A stretch of 64,000 nt of DNA from Porphyromonas catoniae ATCC 51270 (GTDB lineage Bacteria > Bacteroidota > Bacteroidia > Bacteroidales > Porphyromonadaceae). The stretch is taken from contig NZ_JDFF01000022.1 in NCBI RefSeq assembly GCF_000565015.1, forward strand, positions 106,801 through 170,800, given 5' to 3'. The position numbers and the translations under genes are program-made. Positions 43,576 to 51,621 of this stretch are shown here, one piece after another. The number at the start of each line of letters is the position of its first letter. Position 1 is the stretch's first letter. Under the pieces are notes generated by a model. It was not told the DNA's origin. It searched no databases and saw nothing but the letters and a program-made list of their open reading frames with translations.

Positions 43576-44182
43576 CTTTTTCTATTGATGGGTCAGCGAT
43601 GAGTCGCTTCCACCCTCCGGTGGTGAAGGTGAAGTACTCACGCAATATCTGCTCCCTTTCGGAATCATCCAGCTCCTCTGACAGCAAGCCCTTCAGCACG
43701 TGGAGCCAGTTCTCGACCGTGATCTGTAGGATACGATCTGAGAGGTTTGTCCGCATCGTAGGGTATTTCTCCTTGAGCATATTCAGGTATGCTCGCCCCA
43801 AGACATTATTTTGCTTGATAAACTCTTGTTCATACCCTTCGTATGGAGACCCCTTAGCATATAGGAGTAGCAGTCGCAGCTCCCTACGGTACTTGGTGAC
43901 CAAGAGGAGAAACTCTCGATACTGCCCCAGCTCTATATCCTCGAAGATAGCTTCATTACAATGCTCTGGGCTGTTGTGCTGCATGAAGATATAATCTAAC
44001 GTCTGTACCACGGGGCGAATGATGTCGGAGAACAAGGCTTCCTTCCCCACGAAGTAGTGGTAAGTAAGCCCAAGGCTTATATTACAGCGTGTAGCAATCA
44101 TCCGCATGGACACTCCCTCGTACCCATGCTCTAGGAATAGCTCTCTCGCACAGCTCAGTATCAACTCCTTTGTTGTCGCCAT
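43559..44182 (-). CDS. TetR-family transcriptional regulator
   Basis: The 207-residue product has the TetR helix-turn-helix at residues 8-50: LILSCARELFLEHGYEGV, then MIATRCNISLGLTYHYFVGKEAL. The rest is a helical ligand-binding domain of normal length. It lies upstream of the siderophore receptor gene on the same strand but is separated from it by a terminator. It probably controls that receptor pair or itself; the ligand is unknown. Confidence 0.92.
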   Translation of the reverse strand: MATTKELILSCARELFLEHGYEGVSMRMIATRCNISLGLTYHYFVGKEALFSDIIRPVVQTLDYIFMQHNSPEHCNEAIFEDIELGQYREFLLLVTKYRRELRLLLLYAKGSPYEGYEQEFIKQNNVLGRAYLNMLKEKYPTMRTNLSDRILQITVENWLHVLKGLLSEELDDSEREQILREYFTFTTGGWKRLIADPSIEKEKAEG

Positions 44183-44235
44183 CTATATATCTTCTTGCAC
44201 GAAAGCCCGAACGAACGACCTCTCCAGCGCAGTTG

Positions 44236-44243
44236 CAAAGGTA
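44236..44243 (-). promoter_or_regulatory. -7 box of the tetR gene
   Basis: TACCTTTG on the minus strand, 54 bases before the regulator start. The -33 region is only a partial match (TTGG). Confidence 0.45.
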
Positions 44244-44712
44244 GAGGCACATTCTCATTTCACCAATACCTACTCGTGGGTATTCACACGTGACTTACGC
44301 TCACCATACCTCCCAAGCCATCCAATCCTGCTTGCACCCTTTTCTCCATTGTAACTCCTAGGGGCTTTCCATGCTCCCTATCCCTCCCGCTTTAAGGTCA
44401 AAAGTCCATCCACAAACAAAGAGCAACAGGCTAAAGAACAGGTATATACCTCTCCCTCGCAACACCACTTTAACGAGTTACTATAACTCCCTCCAGAGAC
44501 TTACCATAATTCTCTCTCACGACTTACCACAACTCATCGAAGCGAGTTACCACAACTCGTTACTGCGACTTGTGGTAACTCGTCACCCCCTCCTCGCAAG
44601 GCCCTGTAAATAGGGCATTGCACAGCCTATCTCTAAAGTGATATACTCTAGAGTAACACCCCGCCATTTCCCCTGTCCAAGCAAGGGAAAAACACAGAGA
44701 AAAAAGCTCCTG
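44244..44712 (+). other. Gap between tetR and the lamin-tail gene
   Basis: About 470 bases without a gene. It holds 23-bp array copy D and its trailing hairpin; the remainder shows nothing I can name. Confidence 0.6.
44475..44619 (+). repeat. 23-bp palindromic minisatellite, copy D
   Basis: Units start at 44475, 44498, 44521, 44544 and 44567, exactly 23 bases apart. The cores favour the opposite strand form (ACCA or ACTA centres), so most units are inverted relative to copies C and E. Trailing part: a C-rich stretch and CCCTGTAAATAGGGCATT at 44602-44619, with CCCT and AGGG pairing, 40 bases after the start of unit 5. Confidence 0.9.
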
Positions 44713-46302
44713 TTAGGGGAAGAATAGCTTTACGGAACGAAAGATGGCATCCCCCTCCGCAGGAAAGATCTGAACCCTTAGGAGAAAAAGCCCTCGCCTT
44801 GCCCCAACAAGCCGCGCAAGGAAGTCAAAAGGGCGAACTGATAGTTCAGTCAGCTGGTCGGAGGTCGTTTGTTTTTCACTTTGTACGATTAGACTGCCCG
44901 AGACGTCATAGAGACGCCAAGAATGCTGATAGTCAGGATGCGTAGTAAGCTCCTGCAGGAGGGCATGCAATGTCGTGGCTTTGTTATCACTCCGTCCTTC
45001 ATCCTCCTCAGATGAGTCCGACCAACAGGAGTTGGGGCGTGCAGGGGTGGCATACCCTGCCTTAGCTCGTGCAGGTAGCCAGTTCTTATCTTCTCCATCG
45101 AGGAGAATATCCTTACGCTCCCAAGCGATCCCTCGCTTGCTCCGCAGTCCCTTGGGCAGGCGACTAACATCGTAGCTAAACCCATCAATGGTCTTCCCAT
45201 CTCCGTCTATTAGCCCAATGACACCCGCCTTATTTAGCAGGCGAGGCAGAGCAACCTCCAGCACCTCCTCGGAGCCAAGCTGTGGATAGAGGCGAAGGAA
45301 TTGCTGGGCGTCCTTCGTAAGGACAAGGAAGGCCTTCGACCCTAGGCTTTGGTCTGGGAACGCAAGTAGCTTAAAGCTATCAACATCCTTTCCCACCGCA
45401 AGGCGATAGGGCTGGAGACTAAGAGCTTCCTCCGTCGGGTTATACAACTCAATGTATTCACATCCATCCGTCTTCGGGGCAGACATCACCTCCGAGAAGA
45501 TGATATGTTGCCCAGGGTGAGGATCGATACCTTGTGCTTGGGGCTCCTCATCGTCAGGGGAAGGTGGTGTGTCCTCCTTGGGGACTGGTGTAATCTTGGT
45601 ACGGCTAAGTTCCCAAGCCTCATTATTGTTTGCCGAATAACCGCAGACCCAAGCAAAGGAATTAGACCTCACCAGATCTACCTTCGGCTCTTTTGCTACC
45701 CCTACTTTACCCCACACAAGAGGCTTCTTTGGGGAAGCAACATACAGCGTCCAACCCTCCTCCCTACTGTAGTCCACACGATAGTCCAGAGACGAAGGCT
45801 GAATACTCTCACCTCGCTCGTCTTCAATAAGCGTAGCCCCCTCTCTGCAACGAATGCGGGGCAAAGAACCCTCTGGCATGAGTTGCACAGAGAGCTGGAC
45901 AAGAGAAAGCCCAGAATAACCACCCCCAAGGGCAAGTGCAACATAGTCGTACGTGTCGCCAGAGGAGGCAACACAGCAGAGTAGGATGTAGCTATAGTTG
46001 GCTTGTGAGAGGCGTGTACCCCAGGCTATACGCCCTGTAAAACTAGGTCTCTCGGGGAGCTGGGAAGAGGTGGAGAGTACGCTTAGCCCGCGAGCTTTAG
46101 GACGTGGGGCATGGAGCTGTATCTTACCCTCATGGATGGTGAAATGATTCCGATCAAGACGCCAATGCTCAGCTGAAGGCACCCCGTCCTGTGCAAGGTC
46201 AGGAGTCCATTCCTGCGCTCTCAGTATCTCGACAGAGAGCAGAAGGGGGAGGAGAGCAAGAAAAAGGTGACATGTGTGCAGGAGGTATCGGAGGCGTGTC
46301 AT
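44713..46302 (-). CDS. Secreted lamin-tail-domain protein, probable type IX secretion cargo
   Basis: The 529-residue product has a signal peptide (FLALLPLLLSVEILRAQ) and an N-terminal region of about 200 residues with beta character. A lamin-tail domain follows near 268-385, with IIFSEVMSAPKTDGCEYIEL and LYNPTEEALSLQPYRLA. The last 80 residues contain WRLYDVSGSLIVQSE and a final Gly-Leu-Phe-Leu-Leu-Arg-Val block ending in VKLFFP, resembling a type A C-terminal sorting domain of the type IX system. Such proteins are exported across the outer membrane and attached to the surface. Function is unknown; LTD proteins often pair with nucleases, but no nuclease motif is visible. Confidence 0.75.
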   Translation of the reverse strand: MTRLRYLLHTCHLFLALLPLLLSVEILRAQEWTPDLAQDGVPSAEHWRLDRNHFTIHEGKIQLHAPRPKARGLSVLSTSSQLPERPSFTGRIAWGTRLSQANYSYILLCCVASSGDTYDYVALALGGGYSGLSLVQLSVQLMPEGSLPRIRCREGATLIEDERGESIQPSSLDYRVDYSREEGWTLYVASPKKPLVWGKVGVAKEPKVDLVRSNSFAWVCGYSANNNEAWELSRTKITPVPKEDTPPSPDDEEPQAQGIDPHPGQHIIFSEVMSAPKTDGCEYIELYNPTEEALSLQPYRLAVGKDVDSFKLLAFPDQSLGSKAFLVLTKDAQQFLRLYPQLGSEEVLEVALPRLLNKAGVIGLIDGDGKTIDGFSYDVSRLPKGLRSKRGIAWERKDILLDGEDKNWLPARAKAGYATPARPNSCWSDSSEEDEGRSDNKATTLHALLQELTTHPDYQHSWRLYDVSGSLIVQSEKQTTSDQLTELSVRPFDFLARLVGARRGLFLLRVQIFPAEGDAIFRSVKLFFP

Positions 46303-46388
46303 GGTCTTGTAAACAGGGGAGAGGAAAGATGGTGTAGAGGAGGCATAGAAAAAGGTCGTAGAGAGCAGAAGAGAGACAGACAGCTAGG

Positions 46389-47306
46389 CTATTCATCCCC
46401 ATCGGGAATATCTCGAGGGGGGCGTGCCACACGTGGGTGAGCAGCATAGAGCTTTTTCAACTGCTCAAAGGACGTATGCGTATAGCGCACCGTTGTGGAG
46501 ACCGAATTATGCCCCATCAGTTCACGAAGGAGCATCAAATCGCCACCCGAGTTGAGCATATCTGTTGCAAAGGAGTGGCGCAAGGCATGGGCTCCTCGGC
46601 GAGAGAGGTTGGGGACAGAGCGGAGCGCTTGATGCACAACGGAGTAAATTGCCTCGGGGCTCATCGCTTCTCCAGAGGACGATACGAGCAGGCTCTTTGT
46701 CAGCCCAAAGAGTTTCGTCCGCTCCTCACGCCACGCCTCGATCATCTGAGCCAGTCCTTCACCAAAGGGAACGATGCGCTCCTTTCGCCCCTTCCCCAAG
46801 ACCTTGAGTTGGCGTAGCCCCGTATCGACATCGGCATCTACTAGGTGAGCGAGCTCCGAGCGACGAAGGCCACACTCGTAGAGGATCGAGAGGATGAGCT
46901 GGTCTCTCTGCCCACGCCAGTCGGTAGGCGTTACCACCTCATCGATAATCCGATTTACATCCTCGGTAGGCACATAGACAGGTAGAGGTTTGTCCGCCTT
47001 TGGTGGACGGAGAGCCTGGATGGGATTGACCTTGATGACCCCCAGCTTGAGTAAGTAACGATAGTAGCTTTTCAGTGAAGAGAGGTACTTCCCCACGGAG
47101 GAGGCCTTTGACCCCGTATCCAGCTTATGTGAGAGCCACCCACGTACGAGGTCAAGATCTTGCTGCGAAGGCACAAAAGGCTCTCCCTTCCTCGCCTCTA
47201 CGTGAGCGAGGAAGGCCCAGAGATCCTTGCCATAATTCTCGATTGTCATCGGCGAGGCATCGACCTCAAAACGCAAGTAATCAAGAAACTCCTGTATGTG
47301 ATTCAT
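46389..47306 (-). CDS. Xer-type tyrosine recombinase
   Basis: ATG 47306 gives 305 residues (MNHIQEFLDYLRFEV), the usual Xer length. The SAM-like N-terminal domain is intact and the catalytic residues are all present: Arg148 in GLRRSEL, Lys172 in GKGRKER, His240 and Arg243 in HALRHSFAT, His266 in GHNSVSTT and Tyr275. XerC/XerD resolve chromosome dimers at dif. Sequence alone does not decide which of the two it is. A gene of this kind can also be an integrase, but its even similarity to chromosomal Xer and its position beside pdxH favour a housekeeping role. Confidence 0.9.
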   Translation of the reverse strand: MNHIQEFLDYLRFEVDASPMTIENYGKDLWAFLAHVEARKGEPFVPSQQDLDLVRGWLSHKLDTGSKASSVGKYLSSLKSYYRYLLKLGVIKVNPIQALRPPKADKPLPVYVPTEDVNRIIDEVVTPTDWRGQRDQLILSILYECGLRRSELAHLVDADVDTGLRQLKVLGKGRKERIVPFGEGLAQMIEAWREERTKLFGLTKSLLVSSSGEAMSPEAIYSVVHQALRSVPNLSRRGAHALRHSFATDMLNSGGDLMLLRELMGHNSVSTTVRYTHTSFEQLKKLYAAHPRVARPPRDIPDGDE

Positions 47307-47432
47307 AGACGGCATCTGATGACGGGGAAAGGGCATCAATTAGCTCAAAAAGCGGGGCGACTTCCTAGCACCCGTTCTACAAGACCTACCCATCCAGCGG
47401 AGTGCATCTCTTATACCTAGCCTCACGCTACT

Positions 47433-48083
47433 TTAGGGAGCTAGCCGATGAATACCCCAGCTCCCATCCTCCTTTCGCTCGTAGAGGAAACGATCGTGTA
47501 GCCTACTATCACGCCCCTGCCAAAACTCTATACGCTCGGGTACTACTGCCCATCCCCCCCAGTTCTCTGGTCTCGGAACGGTCTGGCCTACGAAGCGTAA
47601 ACTCTCGGCAGCAAACCGCATCATAATGTACTCTCGTGATGGTATAGGTTGGCTCTGTGGGGAGATACGTGCACCGACACGACTCTTATACGGGCGCATA
47701 GCAAAGTACGCATCACTCTCCTCAGGACTGAGGCGATGGATCTGCCCCTCGACATGTATCTGTCGCTCCAGCTCATGCCAGAGGAAGGTCAAGGCAACAT
47801 GTGGATTGGCTGCGATTTGCCTCCCCTTACGGCTCTCATAATTGCTATAGAAGACAAACTGCCCATCCAGCACTTCCTTGAGTAGGACGGTACGTATACT
47901 TGGGCGACCTTCGGGTGTAGCTGTGCCAACCAACATCGCCGTGGGCTCATTCACTTGGGTCTCGATGGCTTGGTTCAGCCACTTCTCCACGAGCTCAAAG
48001 GGATCTTGGGGCAAGTCCCAACGGCTAAGGCTAAGGGAAGAATACTCCCTACGGATATTCTCTAGGTGGAGGTCTTTTGCCAT
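47433..48083 (-). CDS. pdxH: Pyridoxamine 5'-phosphate oxidase
   Basis: The 216-residue product has RPSIRTVLLKEVLDGQFVFY, YESRKGRQIAANPHVALTFL (kept here as short blocks), the substrate-binding YKSRVGARIS, and GWAVVPERIEFWQG near the end with the RLHDR segment. It oxidises pyridoxamine or pyridoxine phosphate to PLP using FMN. Length and motif order are normal. The 350 bases before it contain only the tRNA-Arg promoter region and a weak -7-like TACATTTG on the minus strand at 48166-48159. Confidence 0.95.
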   Translation of the reverse strand: MAKDLHLENIRREYSSLSLSRWDLPQDPFELVEKWLNQAIETQVNEPTAMLVGTATPEGRPSIRTVLLKEVLDGQFVFYSNYESRKGRQIAANPHVALTFLWHELERQIHVEGQIHRLSPEESDAYFAMRPYKSRVGARISPQSQPIPSREYIMMRFAAESLRFVGQTVPRPENWGGWAVVPERIEFWQGRDSRLHDRFLYERKEDGSWGIHRLAP

Positions 48084-48381
48084 TATCTATTAATGCGTCT
48101 GTTATTCCTTGCCTCGGAGGATGATGCACATACCACGCATTCCCTCCATAAGTAAGGGCAAATGTACGTCTTTCTCTCTGATCATCGCTGTTCCTCCCTC
48201 TCCGTCTCCCTTGTCCAGAGTGCCTCTGACTACCTCTCGGGAAGTAGCTCACCAGAGGGTCACATACGGAGGAGTTTTAGCCACGAAGGCATATCTCTAT
48301 CTCCAACACTTACCCTTCCGACTATCCTACAGAATGCCATCCCTGATAGCATATCACGACTGAGGAGCATCGATTTTTCAC

Positions 48382-48389
48382 TATCTTTG
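48382..48389 (+). promoter_or_regulatory. -7 box of tRNA-Arg
   Basis: TATCTTTG, 44 bases before the tRNA. A TTTG box at the right distance is missing. Confidence 0.5.
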
Positions 48390-48432
48390 CGGAGGCCGAG
48401 TAGGCGGAGAGCCATCATACGCTCGGTATCGG

Positions 48433-48504
48433 GCCCTTGTAGTTCAACGGATAGAACAAGAATTTCCTAAATTTTAGATAGCAGTTCGATTCTGCTCGAG
48501 GGCA
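48433..48504 (+). tRNA. tRNA-Arg (CCT)
   Basis: Cloverleaf: acceptor GCCCTTG with CGAGGGC (one G-T pair), D-stem GTTC/GAAC, anticodon stem AGAAT/ATTTT, loop TTCCTAA with anticodon CCT, T-arm AGCAG-TTCGATT-CTGCT, discriminator A. It reads AGG codons. CCA is not encoded. tRNA genes are common integration sites, and the phage-like genes begin just after it. Confidence 0.95.
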
Positions 48505-48587
48505 CAACTACTCATTGCAATGCATTGAAGTAGAACATAAGGCAATGTGTCTAAAATTTAAGGCGGATACATTAGTGGACGAAATAA

Positions 48588-48638
48588 AGCCTTGGGGCTT
48601 GGCGTGCATATACACTCCAAACTCCAAGGCTGTTTTTT
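48588..48638 (+). terminator. Terminator after tRNA-Arg
   Basis: AGCCTTGG (48588-48595) pairs with CCAAGGCT (48624-48631), with more pairing inside (CTTGG with CCAAA), and is followed by a run of T. Confidence 0.8.
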
Positions 48639-48688
48639 GTAGGTAGGCGTACTTTGTTCCTGTGAATGGGACGAAGATCACCCCGCTC

Positions 48689-48829
48689 TTAGTAAAAGTT
48701 GGCCTGATTGGCTAGCACAGCATCATCCAAGGCTTTATATAAGGACCCTCCTGAGAGACATTCTGCACTTTGTAGAAATCTGGGTAAAGCGCTCTCTAGG
48801 CAACTGAGACGTATAGCCTCAGGTAACAT
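48689..48829 (-). CDS. Possible 46-residue protein downstream of the capsid gene
   Basis: An open frame beginning MLPEAIRLSCLESALPRF starts 17 bases after the capsid gene stop on the same strand and ends at TAA (48691-48689). Its residue mix (Leu, Ala, Ser and charged residues) is protein-like. I recognise no domain. It could be a small phage gene or the start of a truncated head-completion gene. No good ribosome site is seen. Confidence 0.35.
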   Translation of the reverse strand: MLPEAIRLSCLESALPRFLQSAECLSGGSLYKALDDAVLANQANFY

Positions 48830-48846
48830 AAGGAAAAAGCAAATAG

Positions 48847-49980
48847 TTATACTCGTTCCTTCTTCGCCTTCGTTTCCTTCTTTGAGCCAGAGGTTACAGT
48901 CCCTGTTTCTAAGATGAAAACCTCAGATGCACAGTCGATTACAGGGATGGCAAGAGCTTTTGCCATCGTAACCTCTGAGAAGGGGTTTACTTCATGGTAC
49001 ATACTGATGAGCGTACCCTGCTGTCCATAGGCATACTCAATGCCCCCTATTGGAAATACTTTCTCAACGCAGTCACTCCAGACGAGGCGACCGACAATGT
49101 TCGATTGAAGGAACACCACATTAGCCACCTCCCATGGACGAACAGTTTGGATAGTACCATCTTCTGCATGAACGCGGAAGGTTGAGTCTACGATTACGAC
49201 ATCAATAGAAAGCTCATCCTTCAATGCTTCAAGGAGTATCGCACAAGATGGCACGGGCAGGTTGGATGGTTCCGTGGTGATTGCCCCAATATGGCTTGCC
49301 CCGAGCTGCTTACCCTCCGAGGAAGAACGCAACAGGTTGAATGCCTTTCGAGAAATCATCATGACAGCAGGTCGTAGACCTACACTTTCAGCGTCCTCAA
49401 GGACGACCCGCAGGTCAGAGAGAGGTTTTGCGCCATCTTCTGACCACCTCTTGCCCACGGTGAAAGTGTTCTCCTCCTTGTACCCAAAGTCTATACAAAT
49501 GTGCTCCCCATTGCTATTCTCATTAGGTATAAGCGTAACCCCCGTAGAGAGACCTCGCAAGAAGATGATTTCCTTATCAACCTCAATGCCCTTAATACAG
49601 AGGTCAGCATTTCTCATCAGCATTTCTGCCACCTGCGCCTCGCTATTTCCAAGAGCAATCGCCACTTGTAGATCCTTGATATCGCTCTCTTTCTTGCGAT
49701 AGGCTATTGTAAACTTAGGAATCGATGTCGCTCCCCAGAATGAAATCCTACTATTCAGAGGTATAGAGGAGACCATAGGTACATCACCCACAGAAACGCT
49801 ACAACGAGAAATTGAAGGGCCATCCCATGAATCTTTGGTGGTATGCTCCTCGGTGAGCATCACCTTGTGCAGAAGCTTCGGCTGTGACCCTTCTGGCTTC
49901 CCGTTAATCAACTCGTAGATCCTCGCCACAGTAGGTCGAAGGTACTTGGCTACATACTCTCTAAAAATAGAAGCTGTCAT
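48847..49980 (-). CDS. Phage major capsid protein, lambda gpE-like (orphan)
   Basis: The 377-residue product matches the order of blocks in the lambda gpE family: an N-terminal arm, then VDKEIIFLRGLSTGV, CIDFGYKEENTFTVGKRW (compare the VDMGRSEENN block of lambda gpE), SDLRVVLEDAES, VMMISRKAFNLLRSSSEGK, and a C-terminal YHEVNPFSEVTMAKALAIP with VFILETGTV. This is a HK97-type shell protein. No portal, terminase, protease or tail gene is visible on either side, which is not how a prophage looks. It lies 2 bases after a 72-residue ORF and is divergent from an ADP-ribosylglycohydrolase operon. It may be a remnant, part of a satellite, or a domesticated shell. Confidence 0.8.
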   Translation of the reverse strand: MTASIFREYVAKYLRPTVARIYELINGKPEGSQPKLLHKVMLTEEHTTKDSWDGPSISRCSVSVGDVPMVSSIPLNSRISFWGATSIPKFTIAYRKKESDIKDLQVAIALGNSEAQVAEMLMRNADLCIKGIEVDKEIIFLRGLSTGVTLIPNENSNGEHICIDFGYKEENTFTVGKRWSEDGAKPLSDLRVVLEDAESVGLRPAVMMISRKAFNLLRSSSEGKQLGASHIGAITTEPSNLPVPSCAILLEALKDELSIDVVIVDSTFRVHAEDGTIQTVRPWEVANVVFLQSNIVGRLVWSDCVEKVFPIGGIEYAYGQQGTLISMYHEVNPFSEVTMAKALAIPVIDCASEVFILETGTVTSGSKKETKAKKERV

Positions 49981-49982
49981 AT

Positions 49983-50201
49983 CTATCTCTTTTTTCTAGT
50001 TAGAAACACGACATAAGCATTACCTATCACCGGTGTGCTGTAGTGCTTGTTATCCTTCTTTAGGATGGTATGACCTACCAGCACCGTCTTTGTCTCTCCT
50101 GCAAGAAGAGACAGGTCTAAGGCTACGCCTCCTGGTATGTCAGTGGCATTTGGCATCTGCGCCTTAAGCAGCTCTATAATCTTCTGTAAGTCCATATTCA
50201 T
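49983..50201 (-). CDS. Small protein encoded upstream of the capsid gene
   Basis: The 72-residue product (start ATG 50201; ATG 50195 also possible) has an amphipathic N-terminal helix (MDLQKIIELLKAQM) and then a beta-rich part with ALDLSLLAGETKTVLVGHTI and a basic end. It is 2 bases from the capsid gene, the position taken by the decoration protein D in lambda, though I see no clear similarity to D. A head decoration, scaffold or cargo role is an inference from place. Confidence 0.6.
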   Translation of the reverse strand: MNMDLQKIIELLKAQMPNATDIPGGVALDLSLLAGETKTVLVGHTILKKDNKHYSTPVIGNAYVVFLTRKKR

Positions 50202-50277
50202 TTGCTAATTGGGTTGGTACTCATATATAGCGCATTATTTCAAAACGACAAAACAAAAAAAAGAGAAACACCCTCAC

Positions 50278-50310
50278 TTTGCTATTATTATAAAAATATT
50301 CGTATCCTTG
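50278..50310 (+). promoter_or_regulatory. Promoter of the small ORF/ADP-ribosylglycohydrolase pair
   Basis: TTTG at 50278-50281 and TATCCTTG at 50303-50310 are 21 bases apart; the -7 box has one mismatch. The start codon at 50321 is only about 10 bases further, so the mRNA would be nearly leaderless. Confidence 0.5.
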
Positions 50311-50320
50311 CGTTGTGGAT

Positions 50321-50539
50321 ATGGCACATAGCAACACAATATACCACCTTATGTATGGAGGAAGGCATTACTACTTTGGCTCGATAGCCTCTACCTACGA
50401 GATTTTTACCCCTGACGAGTTTGGGGTGTCTATCCACACCCTCTGGGCATACAAAATCATAGAGGAACACCCGTACATAGGAAAGAAGAGTGAAGTGCGA
50501 GGGGGAGAGATAAAACGAAAAACGAATAAAGCAAGATGA
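50321..50539 (+). CDS. Small unknown protein linked to ADP-ribosylglycohydrolase
   Basis: ATG 50321 gives 72 residues; GTG 50315 is another possible start. The product has many aromatics early (YHLMYGGRHYYFGSIASTYE) and a basic end (Lys/Arg-rich). I do not recognise it. It overlaps the next gene by 4 bases (ATGA), so the two are translated together. Size, position and the ADP-ribosyl-removing partner would fit an antitoxin-like or substrate-like partner, but nothing in the sequence proves this. Confidence 0.6.
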   Translation: MAHSNTIYHLMYGGRHYYFGSIASTYEIFTPDEFGVSIHTLWAYKIIEEHPYIGKKSEVRGGEIKRKTNKAR

Positions 50540-51315
50540 TAGGTACAATAATCGGTGATATTGTAGGCTCTAGATTTGAGTTCCACAACACCAACAGTGT
50601 AGATTTTGAGCTATTCACACCTGAATGCTCATTCACCGACGACACTATATGTACGATAGCAGTAGCTGATGCTCTGCTTCGTGATGAAGATTTTGGAAAG
50701 GTTATACACGAATGGTGCAGGCGTTACCCCTGCCCAATGGGTGGCTATGGCGGTAGATTTGCACAGTGGGTACAATCAGATAGCCCTCAACCTTACGGTA
50801 GCTTCGGTAATGGATCCGCCATGCGAGTATCTCCCTGTGGGTATATTAGCAACCTAGATGATGCTCTGAGGCATGCCGAGGCCAGCGCAAGTTGTAGCCA
50901 CAATCATCCCGAGGGCATACGTGGAGCAGTGGTTGTAGCTCATGCTATTTGGCTACTACGCCATGGGGCTAGCAAGGCTGATATACAGAAGCTCGCCGAA
51001 GAGGAGTATGGGTATGAAATCAGAGGCATAAGCGTTCCCAAGCTACAGAAAACAAATAGGTTTGACGAGACATGCCCTGGCACAATACCTCCAGCGTTCT
51101 GTTGTTTTCTCGAAAGTTCAAGTTTTGAGGACGCCATCCGAAAGGCCATATCCATAGGAGGGGATAGCGACACTATTGGTGCTATTGTAGGTGGACTTGC
51201 CGAGGCACACTATGGTGTCCCCGAAGCCATCCAACAGGAGGCGCTCACCTACCTACCCAAAGAAATGCAAATAACAATCAACCAATTTGAAATATGGCTA
51301 CAAAAGAAGAACTAA
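50536..51315 (+). CDS. ADP-ribosylglycohydrolase family protein
   Basis: The 259-residue product has GTIIGDIVGSRFE at the start, the metal-binding FTDDT (residues 33-37), GNGSAMRVSP in the middle and SIGGDSDTIGAI (208-213) near the end: the ARH/DraG pattern with both dimagnesium sites intact. It removes ADP-ribose from proteins or nucleic acids. Phages and defence islands both carry such enzymes. It overlaps the 72-residue ORF and ends 66 bases before a strong hairpin terminator. It shares a 119-base divergent promoter region with the capsid module. Confidence 0.9.
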   Translation: MIGTIIGDIVGSRFEFHNTNSVDFELFTPECSFTDDTICTIAVADALLRDEDFGKVIHEWCRRYPCPMGGYGGRFAQWVQSDSPQPYGSFGNGSAMRVSPCGYISNLDDALRHAEASASCSHNHPEGIRGAVVVAHAIWLLRHGASKADIQKLAEEEYGYEIRGISVPKLQKTNRFDETCPGTIPPAFCCFLESSSFEDAIRKAISIGGDSDTIGAIVGGLAEAHYGVPEAIQQEALTYLPKEMQITINQFEIWLQKKN

Positions 51316-51380
51316 TCAAGCAATGTCGATACTACAAGGGGGAGAGCAAGAGTTATTCCCCTCCTCCCATACTCAGATAG

Positions 51381-51416
51381 ACAGCTCATGGGATAAAACC
51401 CATGGGCTGTTTGTGT
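51381..51416 (+). terminator. Terminator after ADP-ribosylglycohydrolase
   Basis: ACAGCTCATGGG (51381-51392) pairs with CCCATGGGCTGT (51399-51410), with one G-T pair, around ATAAAA; a T-rich stretch follows. Confidence 0.85.
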
Positions 51417-51582
51417 TTGAGGAAGTACGCTACCCTCTTTTGATAAAGTAAGCTCTGGGTGGCTAGGTATAGGGATGAACCCCTCGTCTAGCTACATTCC
51501 TATGATTGGAGGTGGGCCAAGGGCTGTACCCGACCTCTATCCCTCGGCACAGCACGACAGACAAGTAAGGCACCAATAAAAG

Positions 51583-51621
51583 CTCCCCCGCTATGCTCCT
51601 TAGAGAGACATAGCGGGGGAG
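51583..51621 (-). terminator. Terminator of the OmpA pair
   Basis: CTCCCCCGCTATG (51583-51595) pairs perfectly with CATAGCGGGGGAG (51609-51621), 25 bases after the stop of the second OmpA gene; T-rich on the minus strand. Confidence 0.85.

Noticed and set aside
46389..48504. Xer gene as integrase of the capsid island
   Set aside because: It has normal chromosomal Xer length and motifs, pdxH lies between it and the tRNA-Arg, and no duplicated tRNA end was found.
49983..50201. Head decoration protein gpD
   Set aside because: The position fits, but length and residue pattern do not clearly match lambda D, so the function was left open.
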